The position numbers were made by a program, and so were the translations under genes. Positions 34,221-45,600 of a DNA stretch of 64,000 nt are shown here, piece by piece. The notes beneath the pieces were generated by a model that saw nothing but the letters and a program-made list of their open reading frames with translations, did not search any database and was not told the origin of the DNA. This DNA comes from Culex pipiens pallens (lineage: Eukaryota > Arthropoda > Insecta > Diptera > Culicidae). The stretch is taken from contig NC_068939.1 of NCBI RefSeq assembly GCF_016801865.2, forward strand, positions 122,685,671-122,749,670, written 5' to 3'. Numbering within the stretch: position 1 is the stretch's first letter; each line of letters opens with the position of its first letter.

Positions 34221-36554
34221 TGGTTCTGCCAGAATCCTGCTAGAATGGTGGAACATTTCTGCTAGAATGCTGTAAGAATATCCAGCTCTGTAAAAACTCT
34301 GCAAGATTCCTGCTTGAAAGCCGTGACTAGGCTTGTATGGACGAACCAATAGTACAAAATGTTTTCGATGGTTATGGAAGAAGCCAAAAAAAAGCCAGCA
34401 AAAAAAATTATGACATCGGCCAATTTTTGCAAACAATTGCTCTTAATCAATCAAGAACAATAAAACAAAATATGTCTTGTTTACGAAAGTTAATTCGAGT
34501 TCAGTAAAAATTAGTCAAATACGAGTTTTTGATGAATATTCTCAACAGGGATTTAGAGAACAACATTGAAAAATTAAATTTGTGTCAAACTGCAAGCCCG
34601 ATTGATTCGATGGTCTACTTCAATGTTCTGGAAAAACGTTTATTTTATATAGGCCCCCAAAACCAAAGCTAAAAACTCGATTCGCCACCTACATTCGAGT
34701 AGGAGAACTATGGTGCAAGGTTACGTTTACGTTTTTGCGTAATAAGTGCAAAGGGAAGTGAAAACAATTTTAAGGTTTTTTAAAAGAAAATTGATCTTTT
34801 CGAATAAAATAAAGTTAACAGGAGGTAAGAAATAAAAAGTTCTATCGATTGACTTTTTGATTTTTTTGCTAAGTTGCCTTTTTCATTGAAAATTCTGAGA
34901 TCCGGATTGAAAACTCGAGAATGAGGTTAGATTGCTAATTTTGAAAATCATTCCAATTACCATTTTTCAAGCAGAGCTTTGCTTCTATGGTAGAAGTGAC
35001 ATTAAAAAATATTGGTCCACTTGAATAATCTACATTCTCAATTGATTAGTTAGGTTTTGGTTGATGAAAACATTCCCTTATTTTGAATCAGATAATGAAC
35101 AGGTTAAATCGGCCATCACAAAAATATTTTCGTTTATATCAATTAAGCTACTTATTTCTTACCTGAAAATGGTATAATTGGCTATTAATGTCGATTTTAT
35201 GATCAAATAAAACAATTTCAAATTTCAAACCAATTTACTCGCTGTAGGATATAATGAAAACATCACCCCAAGTTTCAGCGCCCTCTAGTGGGGGGTAATT
35301 TTGACGTTTGATTGCCTATATACAGGGTGGGTTTCGCAGAACAAATTTGATCTAATAAAAATCGGCAAGTCTGATTTTTGGCACCATGAAAGAAAAGCAC
35401 TTTCCCGAAATTTTGCGAGGTATAACGAAATATTTTGTCGGGGGTCTCGAGCAATTTTGGAGCAACTATCGATTTTATAGGATATTTCTTCAGAAAAGTC
35501 GCTGAAAATTGATACATTTATAATGATATCCAAATTTTTTTTCATAAACATAAAACATATTATTTTTATGAAAACAATCTGAAATGCCTTTTTCTGCATT
35601 GATGATCATATTTAGCTTGGTTGGGCTCGTTTAAAAATATTTTGAACTTTTATGAAAATACAATGTTCAGCACCGAAAAACTTTTTTTCTCGCGGATATA
35701 AAATTTTCGTCTATACTTAAAAAAATTTGAAACTTATGATTGCAAAACAACTGGACTGATGTATAATGCATTTTAAAACACTTTTTTCATTCAAATGTTA
35801 AAACCATGGCTCGTAAATTCAATTTTCAAACTTTGTTTGGTCAGAGTCGAGGGACCAGCGATGGAATAATCATCATCAAAAGAAAATCTTTGGATGTTAA
35901 TCAAGAGAAAAAAATCCGAAGGGCTCTCCTTTCTCGCGCACGAAAGATCGGTAAAAAGAATCTAAAAAAAATCATCATCTTGATTATTCAGCGGAACATC
36001 TTTTTCACTACTACACTTGCAAGTGTAACGTCACACGTCGAAAAATGACCTGTCACATTTTATATATGGGCAATGTGTGTAAACAAAATGAAATAAATAT
36101 TTTTGAGTGGTGCTGACAAGGAAATTCACAAAAAATCATCAGCAGATTGATTTCCTTGGAGAATTTCGGGAGCGATTTTCTTTTGCGTGATTTGCCTCCT
36201 CTCTTTTTTGCGGGTGAAGAAAGTTCGCAAGCGAAATTGATTTTTTCGCGATTATTCCATCCCTGCGAGGGACACAAGTTTCAAAAAATATTTGCAACGG
36301 CCTTAATAGGTTCCCATTTTTTTTTCCTTTATAATCCTCAGTTTTCTGAACAAGTTACCAAAATAAAGTATCGATTTTGGTTCAAAATAGGCAGATATAT
36401 GTCCAATTTGGTAAAATAAAAAGTGTCTTTCTCCACAATTACTGGATTTAATTACCTTTCAAACAATAAACACCGTCTACTCAGATAATTGTATTGATGA
36501 TAATACTTTTTTGAAACACAAAAATAACATAAAATTTCAACAAAATTCATGGAA
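34221..36554. other. AT-rich intergenic; one CTCF-like site; no gene
   Basis: Contains repeated 'ctgctagaatgctgtaagaat' type phrases (34240-34290) that recur near 50325-50350, and a segment (36150-36245) that recurs inverted at 56297-56395. No credible coding exon was seen. Confidence 0.5.
35278..35291 (-). promoter_or_regulatory. CTCF-like insulator motif
   Basis: The minus strand reads CCACTAGAGGGCGC, which fits the CTCF core consensus CCASYAGRKGGCRS at all 14 positions. It lies in AT-rich sequence between repeat-dense segments. Binding is inference only. Confidence 0.4.
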
Positions 36555-36718
36555 TAGGGACCATCCACAAACCACGTGGACACTTTTTTGGAAATCTCAA
36601 CCCCGCACCCATCGTGGACAATTTCCATAAAAAAAAAATCTTTTTTGTTTGGATCGTGAACAATCGCCAGACCCCCCCCCCCCCTGAGGTGTCCACGTGG
36701 TTTATGGATGGTCCCATA
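36555..36718. mobile_element. Short palindromic MITE, CACGTG family
   Basis: Left end TAGGGACCATCCACAAACCA, right end the complement of ATGGGACCATCCATAAACCA, with CACGTGGACAC in each arm and a poly-C tract. Best-preserved copy of the family also seen at 616-778 and 59950-60088. Confidence 0.88.
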
Positions 36719-37760
36719 ACAATTATTCAAAAAACTTAGTGGGCGGTGTAAAATTACTGCCATTTTCCGATACTCAACTGTAAAAAAATGAGAGATATGT
36801 CATTTGATGGGAAATTTAATGTATGTATTTTATAAATCGGGGTGACATCGATAGGATTTTAATTATTATTTTTTTCAAATATTTTTCAATCGGTTAGACT
36901 TGTCAAGAGGTTTATATTTTAAAACATGTAGGCCACAAAATACAAAACAAATGTTCAGCCTCTCAATGACACCCCGTTCAACGGTACTTCCCAAATCTGC
37001 AGTCGGTTTCAAAATTTTATATTTTCGAGAAAAAAAGTTTTTGAGATGCTTTACATTGTAATTTCATAAAAGTTGAAATATTTCTAAAAAAAATGTAATT
37101 TTCCCACTGAAAATGTGAAATTTTACCTCTTTTCTGATGTAATGTAACTTTTTCAGTCTAAATCGAGGTAAAATTACACAATAAAAGAGTTAATAATCAA
37201 CCTTTCCAAATTAAACTTTCCAAATTTACACAATTTTTTACTGTGATAAAATCACTCCTAAAGACATTTTTTTCGCAAATCAAAGAGGGGTCGGAGCAAC
37301 TTTTCTGATTTCATGTGAGTTGATAGTTAATGATTATATATTTTTTTAAAAGAATCAAATATCGTAAGTTTTCGATCTAAGTTTCGAGGTCTAAGAAAAT
37401 TTAGAAAATCGAGCAAGAAAAAAAATCTTATTTTTGAGAGAAAATTCGAGTTCAGCCGTTGCATTCTCCTATTTTGAAATCATTTTTATAAGTATTTATG
37501 GGGTCAGCTCAACGACACCAAAATAAGACAAAGGATGAAAATGTAATTCGGACATCGGACAATCAAGTCTGGACTGCTTTTTTGTTGTTGTGATGTGTTT
37601 GAAACTTATAAAATTAAATAAATACACGCAGTGTTATCAAAGAGTTTTTTCTATTAACTGATGATTTTTGCAAATGAGCGCATCACCGTTGATCGACGAC
37701 TTATTTTGCCATCATTCAGGACATTCGTCACACCAATATTAGCATTTTCGTGCCATTAAG
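36719..37760. other. AT-rich intergenic with a decayed CACAG-family MITE; no gene
   Basis: 37060-37245 matches the element at 42237-42456 ('ctgatgtaatgtaact', 'ttacacaattttttactgtg') but lacks a clear left terminus. A 'cggggtgacatcgatagg' phrase at 36838 and 'gacaccccgttcaacggtac' at 36968 look like worn ends of a TACCGT-type element. Confidence 0.55.
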
Positions 37761-37799
37761 ATGACCAAACACCTGAAACGAATCCTTCAATCAATTTGT

Positions 37800-38282
37800 C
37801 TACTTCAATTGCCAAAAATCCGTGACGTCATTGATCGTCCCGCTCCTTCGAGCTCCCCGCTTCTACTCCACGACTTTTCCACCGGTGTGAAAAGATCTTC
37901 TCGTCCAACGCACACTACGACCAACGCGCGTGCGATCGTGCCCGGAAAATTCTTTACCGACGCCGACGCCCGGTGGTGGGGATTCGTCCCAACCATCGCG
38001 GCCTGCTACGTTCTATGGTGGTGGGGCGCGATCGGCTCCCACCGGCCAGCTATTCATCTACAGTGTCTTACACACTCGGTTCGATGGTGTGGGTGCGTCG
38101 TGCTCGGCAGGACAACGCACGACGCACGACGACCCGAAGTCGCCTGGTGTTCGGGCGCCTACTGTGCGGGTGTATTGGTGCGCGCGCACTTCGTCGCCGA
38201 CTGCGCCACTATCAAAAAACGCGCCCGCTGAACGTTTTTCAGTTCGCCTTTAAACTGTTTAACTCGCGGATTCAAGTGTAAG
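37800..38282 (+). promoter_or_regulatory. GC-rich putative core promoter with initiator at 38241 and splice donor at 38278
   Basis: A GC- and CpG-rich segment in AT-rich surroundings leads to TTTTCAGTTCG, a good insect initiator with A+1 at 38241. GGATTC sits at +28 to +33 and matches the first four positions of the downstream promoter element. GTAAGT follows at 38278, so the first exon could be only 37 nt. No coding frame in this segment has a recognisable product. It may serve tropomyosin as a distal alternative start, about 17.5 kb upstream of its coding exon, or another transcript. Confidence 0.42.
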
Positions 38283-39420
38283 TAAATCTCGCTGCTCGCG
38301 GATTTTTACACCAATTTTTTGTTTTCTGTAAGGGAAGAACGTAAATTTTCTGGAGGGTTTTTTTCGAAGGGGGTTTTTCGGTTTTTCGAGGACGATTCCA
38401 GGAAATTTTCGTGAAAAAAGTGACTTTTTTAGTGCTAATTAGTGTGTGACGAAAAAACACCAAAGTGAAGCCGTGAAGTGATCGTACCCTGGTGGAGTGT
38501 TTGTGACGAAGGATTCTCGCGAGGGAAAAGTGGTTCAGCGAAGTGTTCGCGATCAGCTGAGTGATCGCAGGACGACTTGCGAGGACACCGGACATCCGCG
38601 GAGGAAGGCCACAGGATCGGGTATCAATTGAGACGAGTGGGGAGAGGGAGAGGGGTGAGGGAGAGAGGACGAGGGGTAACACTAATACAATCTAGTTATC
38701 GGGGACACGAAGGGGGAGAGATGAGGAAGAGGCGCGAAGAAGATTAGCGAACATCCTCACCTCACGAGGTGAATGAATTATGCAAACATTCGCGCGATGC
38801 AATTCACGAATCGTGAATGATTCATCGATTGATCGGCGAGGCCAAAGAATTGCATAAAAGTATTTTTAAATTTACAACCTGGTCCCCCAACCTGGTATTG
38901 CCGAAGCGTTCTTACGGTGCAGTGATCGCGTTCGCGTCACAATTTATGGACCTATTTTTAGCCGTAACTCTGGTTCCTCGGAATGTCTGGTCAATCTCAC
39001 CGACTGGTTCCCAAATCGTTTTGCTCGGGAGCGCAACTTGAGAGGTTATTTTTAACCCCTCGCCGGAGATTGTTGTTTAATCTCGGAGTTATGAAATTTG
39101 AAGCAGACCCGAACCGACCCGAGAGAGAAAGCAAATGTTTATCTTTCCATCGTGGGAGCACCGGGATCATGTTCGCCGATCGGATCGGTGGCCGGTGGCC
39201 AACTGTCATCCGGCCGAGCGATACCTGTTGAGACGGGACTATTTTTAAGCGAAGCCGACCGACCGACCAGCCAGATTTCATCTTCGTTTAAGGAAGTGAC
39301 CGCAGTGAGTCTGCGCCAGAAGTTGCGCACGGACCAATGTGTGTGGACTGTGGGAAGGTGCAGTTTGACATTTAGCCACCTCTCTTCGTGAGCAGCATTC
39401 GCGGTTGCGATGTTGGCATG
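38283..39420 (+). promoter_or_regulatory. Leader-like, GA-rich sequence downstream of putative promoter
   Basis: GTGAAGTG phrases (38465-38480) and other features of insect 5' leaders occur, then GA-rich repeats (GGGGAGAGGGAGAGGGG near 38640, GAGAGATGAGGAAGAGG near 38715) of the kind bound by GAGA factor in flies. The 38900-39400 part is low-copy and GC-richer. No ORF with coding character is seen. Either a long noncoding exon or a promoter-proximal regulatory region. Confidence 0.35.
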
Positions 39421-41437
39421 ACCGGTTCAATTATGAAACGGGGTTATTTTAAAGTTTTTTCCTTTTTAAATTTTGTTTAGGATTGCTCTTTATTGAATCG
39501 TTCAAAAGGCATTATTATTATCATTTTAAATTTTTAGGAGTGTTTTAATGGATTTTTTCAAGTTTTTGAATAAAAGCAATAAAAATTAAATATTAATTTT
39601 TTTTTTCATTTTGACGTTCTATCAATACACTTATGGACTAGTTTGACATTATTTTCATGCCATCTTGAATCCTTTTCGTGGGTCAATCTCAACACTAGGT
39701 GTCAAGATAAACAGACGTGAATCGTAGAACATTTCAACCAACATTCCAACAATTACTTTTTACTACATACAGTTTCAACATTTGTTAAATGCTCGTAAAA
39801 TAGAAGTGGTGAATTTAAGAAATTCGTATTTAGTGTCTGATCATTAAACACGCTCATTTCAAATAACTCATTTCTGTGTTTTTTTCCACTAAAATTTCGT
39901 CAAAAATGAACCTACTCAGACATTAAATTTGGGATATTTATTCACTCATTTTTCGGTGAATCTTACTCAAGTCTGGGTGATTTTCGCTTAGAAAACACGG
40001 ATGAAATTCACCCAGAATTTTTTGAAATAAAAATTCCCCAAATCGCATTTCTGCAATGTTTTGTGAGAAAAGAGCAACACGAACTCTCAAAAAGCAAACT
40101 CAAACTTGAAAACTGGTTAATTGTTTGTATACTGTTTACAAACTTTTTCGATTTGCGGAATGAGACAGCCATTTTGCAGCGTCTGACGTTTCATCTGCGG
40201 ATGTATTAGATCAAAATCCATCCCAAAAATCTCAAAATTCATTCATTGAGCTTTCACTTCGCTGATATCTCGCGAAGGAAGACTCTTTCGAAACTTTCTC
40301 TAAACTTTAAAGATTCTTCCATCGCGTGTTACTCAAAATCAATAATAATTATTGTTCTTTGTTGATTATTTATATGGCTAGTCGAAATATGTTTTATTTT
40401 TTTTTAAATAAGCATCAACATAAACCATAAAATTAAAAAAGATAAAAAGATGTAAAGATGTCGCAAATTTTCCAATTGCTAAAATTTATTGTTTTAATGG
40501 AGACTGTTTTCCACGGATATATTTATAAAAAAAATCATAACTTTCATAATAATACGTAACAAATGTTATTTCACATTTCTCTAGGCTCTTATCGGTGTAT
40601 GAGTAAAATTTCAAGCATTTTTTTTAATTTTGGGAAAAATTATTTGTACATTATTACAGATATCCTACTGCTAAATGTTTTCAAAAATGGTAATAATTTA
40701 TCAAAAATTTAAAAAAATGTTGAGGATGTCAATCGTGAATGAATTTGATTTAAATTTTCAAATAAAAGTTGAAATTATCAAAATGGATTTGTAATAAAGT
40801 GAGATATTGTACGATAAAATAACAATAATAAAGTAATTTTAAGATTATTTTATTTGATCTGAAGGAGAAGGTGGAGGAATAAGGCCAAAAAAGAATAATT
40901 TAACTGAAAAATGACGAATTTTTCGTCGCAGTGCCTTGATGCAAATAATGATCGAGGTCGAGCTGTCACAGTCCCTGCGAAATATTTCGGCCGACATATC
41001 GGGCGGTCAGTCAAAAAACTATCTAGAAGTCGCAGGACAAATCCGTAGTAACAGTTTAATAGAATCCTATTGAACTGTTACTACGGATATACACTTTTGC
41101 TAGAAAGAGAAAGCAGATCTGATGTAAACAAACCCGCAGCTGCAATGTAAACATACTTTGAATGTGTTGATAAATATCATACAAGAAAAGCTTATTTAAA
41201 ACAAAGATTTAGTTTTTCTGATAATTTAAATTATACCTTATTGTGATACAGTATAGTGCCAATGTATTACGCTTTGTATTTCTTCGATAACTATAAAACT
41301 AAATAATATGTTTGGAATCTCTTTGTAATTGTAAAAAAGACGAACATATGCATTATGCCGTTTTGAAGTAATATATTATGCCGTTTTGAAGTAATCGAAG
41401 AAATACAAAGCGTAACGCCTGTGTACTATGCGAGATA
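39421..41437. other. AT-rich intergenic with a small palindrome; no gene
   Basis: 41048-41092 is a 45-base palindrome (CCGTAGTAACAGTTTAATAG, four-base centre, then the complement) set in a segment (about 40960-41180) that recurs inverted at about 49460-49630. Otherwise nothing is recognised. Confidence 0.55.
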
Positions 41438-41656
41438 TACCGTAAACTGGGGTCAATCGGGACACATGGGGCGAATTGGGACAGCAGTTTTAACCATGTA
41501 GGAGCACAATATTTTGATTTTTCTGGTTGGTTTCGGTTAGAACAGACTTAGGCCAACAAAATGTGTACATCCATTTCCAAATTTAAAAACTTTAAGCGCT
41601 CTAAAAACTGCTGTCCCTATTCAGACTGTAGTCCCGATTCACCCCAGATTACGGTA
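41438..41656. mobile_element. TACCGT-terminal MITE, copy 2 (219 bp)
   Basis: Same length and nearly identical sequence to 6438-6656, including TACCGTAAACTGGGGTCAAT and ACCCCAGATTACGGTA. Only a handful of base differences are visible, which indicates recent spread. Confidence 0.9.
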
Positions 41657-41689
41657 ACAGTAGTTTGAATTTTTTTAAATTACTTTTAA

Positions 41690-42236
41690 AATTTTGAAAT
41701 GAGTGCTGAAAAGTTGAACTTTTCAGCACTTGTTTCGAAAAGTAACACTTCAACTTTTCTTTGATTTAAACGATTTATTGACAAAATACATGAAAATTTG
41801 GCTTAAAATTTCACTCAATGAGTACCCGCGACCCACCCGTGTGGATCAATCGGACCGCGCACTGGAATAACAATCCAGAGGTCGCCGGTTCGAATCCCGC
41901 AGCGGGCACTCTAAAATTCTTTGTGTAAATATGGGTATTCGGCGCCGTCGCTCCGTGCCATACTTTCATACACTTAGGAGCCCAGGGCGGCGAAGTCCTT
42001 GTAGATAAAAGGAAGACACTAGTGGTTGGTACTAGCAATGGTGGCCGACAGCTATAAAGTCAACTTCGTTTTCGAGTATTTTTCGGAATTGCAAAAAATG
42101 TGGTATGGAACTCGTTGCAAAACTTGATTTTTTCAGCACTCTTCGTATTTATCCAACTCGGTAAACCTCGTTGGATAAATGTACGGCTCGCGCTGTAAAA
42201 ATCCTTTTTTTGCAACTTGTTGCATAAACTACTATT
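41690..42236 (-). repeat. Hairpin-rich repeat H, copy 3, interrupted by a SINE
   Basis: Matches 28780-29077 before and after 41825-42073; the uninterrupted phrase 'tcactcaatgggtgtttttc' at 28904 gives the empty site. Ends 'gcaacttgttgcataaac'. Confidence 0.8.
41825..42073 (+). mobile_element. tRNA-derived SINE, second family
   Basis: The head has GTGTGGATCAATCGGACC as A-box region and GGTTCGAATCCC as B box. The 5' CCCGC and the 3' GCGGG that follows the B box can pair like an acceptor stem. The body ends in 'cagctataaagtcaacttcg'. GAGTA is repeated at both sides (41820-41824, 42074-42078), a short target duplication. It differs from the Twin-like SINEs at 27733 and 29130. Confidence 0.83.
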
Positions 42237-42456
42237 CACAGGAAAAAAATATCATGGTAATATTACATCTGGAAAGGGGTACATCTTTTATGTCAGAAAA
42301 AATGTGTAATTTTACCTCTGGAAATGTGTAATTTTACCACTTTTCTGTTGTAATGTCACTTTTTCAGTCTAAATTGACGTAAAATTACATTATAAAAGTG
42401 GTAATATTCAACCTTCCAAAATTAAAGCTTCAAAATTTACACAATTTTTTTCTGTG
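42237..42456. mobile_element. CACAG-terminal MITE (220 bp)
   Basis: Starts CACAGGAAAAAAATATCATG and ends TTACACAATTTTTTTCTGTG, with TT on both sides. Interior of 'gtgtaattttacc' repeats, no tRNA-like part. It abuts repeat H exactly. Confidence 0.82.
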
Positions 42457-42837
42457 TTGTTGATTTAGATAAAACTGATGAAAAAGAATGTTTTTATTGT
42501 ACAATCAAACTGCATCAATTAAAAAAAAATCTCAAAACTCAACATAAACTTAAAGATAACTTTAACTACCTTGTCAACGCGCTTGCCAAAAATGGCCAAA
42601 AGGTTCGCTGTAAACAAATTGGGCACACACACCTTAAGCCCATAATAAAAAAGTCACAAGTGTCGCATTGTTTATTTATTGCGCGAACCAGAAGAAAATA
42701 AAAGAAACAGAAAACAAAACAAACCAAAAACATATTGGCCGCAGCAGCAGCAGCTCAGGTATCGACGACCTAGTCCTCCAGAACGTCAACAGCGCGGCGA
42801 TGTCTTGGTCAGCACAAACGCCTTATTTGCATTCAAT
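42457..42837. other. Intergenic, no gene seen
   Basis: Includes a short CAG run (42742-42755). Nothing coding recognised. Confidence 0.5.
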
Positions 42838-43639
42838 AGGTCGATAGCGGTGTGCTCTCTTATACTAACTGACATTTTGGTAGTTGCGAGAAAATCGATT
42901 TTTAAACTTTGAATTACTGTTTCTGGAAAACTATTCGACAAACAATTGTTCTAACAATTTTAAAGTATGCACCTGACATTACTTAAAGACATTGTGAAAT
43001 ATAAAAACTTTTGAAATGCTAGAAAAATTTTGGCAGAGAAAATACGAAAAAAAATCATGCTTGCAATTGGCACAAGTGTGTTTTGGGAGGTAATTTGTAT
43101 GAGTTAGCACAAACGTGCACAGGGCTTTGGTACAAAAGCGTGCAAAGTAAATTTATTGTTACAATAGTTCAAATTAGTTGTTTCAATGTTATTTTTTCAC
43201 GAGTTGGTTAATTTAAGCGTAAGAAAAACATTTTATATCAAAACTTTTTTCAAACACTTATTTTAGTTTGAATTTGGTAGGAAAATTAACCTTTTGGAAA
43301 AATCAGCATTTAAATCAAAATTTTTGTATGAAAAAATTAGTGAAATTATATTTTTTATGAATATAATTGTAAAACCATCCATAATACATCAACTATGACG
43401 AATACTGAATGATGTATTCCTTAAAACATAAGAAAATGATGTTGTAAAAACTTTTAGCTAGTTTATTTTATTTCAATTATATCATACGACCTTTCAAAAA
43501 CGAATGCTATCCAAGGCACAAACCGTTATTTAGATTTATGGTGAATTGCAGTTGGAACAAGTGTGTCTCATGCAATGGAATCGATGAATGTATTGAATAG
43601 AACAAATGTGCCTCAAACAAATTAAATACGTAATATTTT

Positions 43640-45250
43640 TAAGCATGGACGACCCATACAGTTGTGCCAAGTGTGCAAATCAACTATGAAAGATATTGTT
43701 ACGTAGTTTTTTGCATGGACGACCCCTGCAGTTGAGCTAAGAGTGCACAACGACTTGAAGAATATTAAATTGGACTTTTGGGTTGGGCTAAGTGGGTAAT
43801 GGGTTGGGGAAAAATGTTGTTACGTCGTTTTTTTTGCATGGACGACCCCTGCAGTTGTGCTAGGAGTGCACAACGACTTGAAGAATGTTAAAATTTGCCT
43901 TTTAGGTTGAGGAAAAATGTTGTTACGTCGTTTTTTTTGCCTGGACGACCCCTGCAGTTGAGCTAAGAGTGCACAACGACTTTAAGAATATTCAATTTGC
44001 CTTTTAGGTTGGGCTAAGTAGGTAATGGGTTGGGAAAAAATGTTGTTACGTCGTTTTTTTTTGCATGGACGACCCCTGCAGTTGAGCTAGGAGTGCACAA
44101 TGACTTGAAGAATGTTAAAATTTACCTTATAGGTTGGGCTAAGTGGGTAATGGGTTGGGGAAAAATGCTGTTACGTCGTTTTTTTTTGCCTGGACGACCC
44201 CTACAGTTGAGCTAAGAGTGCACAACGACTTGAAGAATATTAAATTTGACTTTTGGGTTGGGTTCAGTGGGTAATGGGTTGGGGAAAAATGTTGTTACGT
44301 CGTTTTTTTTTGCCTGGACGACCCCTACAGTTGAGCTAAGAGTGCACAACGACTTGAAGAATATTAAATTGGACTTTTGGGTTGGGCTAAGTGGGTAATG
44401 GGTTGGGGAAAAATGTTGTTACGTCGTTTTTTTTGCATGGACGACCCCTGCAGTTGTGCTAGGAGTGCACAACGACTTGAAGAATGTTAAAATTTGCCTT
44501 TTAGGTTGAGGAAAAATGTTGTTACGTCGTTTTTTTTTGCCTGGACGACCCCTGCAGTTGAGCTAAGAGTGAACAACGACTTTAAGAATATTCAATTTGC
44601 CTTTTAGGTTGGGCTAAGTAGGTAATGGGTTGGGAAAAAATGTTGTTACGTCGTTTTTTTTTGCATGGACGACCCCTGCAGTTGAGCTAGGAGTGCACAA
44701 TGACTTGAAGAATGTTAAAATTTACCTTATAGGTTGGGCTAAGTGGGTAATGGGTTGGGGAAAAATGCTGTTACGTCGTTTTTTTTTGCCTGGACGACCC
44801 CTACAGTTGAGCTAAGAGTGCACAACGACTTGAAGAATATTAAATTTGACTTTTGGGTTGGGTTCAGTGGGTAATGGGTTGGGGAAAAATGTTGTTACGT
44901 CGTTTTTTTTGCATGGACGACCCCTGCAGTTGAGCTAGGAGTGCACAACGACTTGAAGAATGTTAAAATTTGGCTTTTAGGTTGGGCTAAGTGGGTAATG
45001 GGTTGGGGAAAATTGTTGTTACGTTGTTTTTTTTTGCCTGAACGACCCCTACAGTTGAGCTAAGGGTGCACAACGACTTGAAGAATGTTAAAATTTGACT
45101 TTTAGGTTGGGCTAAGTGGGTAATGGGTTGGGGAAAATTGTTGTTACGTTGTTTTTTTTTGCATGGACGACCCCTTCTGTTGAGCTAAGAGTGCACAACG
45201 TCTTGAAGAATACTAAATTTGATTTTGGGTTGGGCTAAGTGGGTCGTGAG
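43640..45250 (+). repeat. ~120-bp tandem array, forward arm, with 600-bp higher-order period
   Basis: Units carry GTTACGTCGTTTTTTTTGC, GGACGACCCCTGCAGTTG, GTGCACAACGACTTGAAGAA and GGGCTAAGTGGGTAATGGG. Spacing is mostly 120-126 bases, with one shortened unit of about 104. The segment around 43740-44340 is repeated almost exactly at 44340-44940, a five-unit higher-order repeat. Short identical open frames at 44030 and 44630 reflect this. Confidence 0.93.
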
Positions 45251-45600
45251 TTTTTTTTTAATCTTTTTAAGTACTTTGTATGGGATTTTGTATGAGCTTT
45301 ATTGTGCAGGAAACATGTAAGCAAAGTTTCAGCTACGTAACAACATTTTACAAGTGGGTTTCAACCCAAAAGACCAAATTGAAAATATTCTTTAAGTCGT
45401 TGTCCACTCTCAGCTTAACTGCAGGGTTCGTTTATGCAAAAAAATACTACGTACCGTTAGTGGGGGTGACACTGGGTCTGGGGGGTGAGATTGAGTCAAA
45501 GTATTTTTTTTACGGATTTTACCATTTCTCAGGTGCGTCTCTATGACTCTAAATTCTGTTAAAATGGTATAATATTGTATAGTAGCCCAAATCAAAAGTC
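45251..45600. repeat. Centre of the foldback, with one TACCGT-type terminus
   Basis: Non-satellite centre containing TACCGTTAGTGGGGGTGACA (45451), which matches the left end of the 52712 and 60301 elements; no matching right end is seen, so it is a truncated insertion. Confidence 0.55.

Noticed and set aside
37761..38231. 156-codon plus-strand frame as a protein
   Set aside because: Overlaps three other open frames in a GC-rich region, no homology-like features; the segment reads better as promoter and leader.
6438..41656. Exact 35,000-bp spacing of the two 219-bp TACCGT MITEs as meaningful
   Set aside because: Two copies give one spacing value; a round number is coincidence, and no larger duplicated block joins them.
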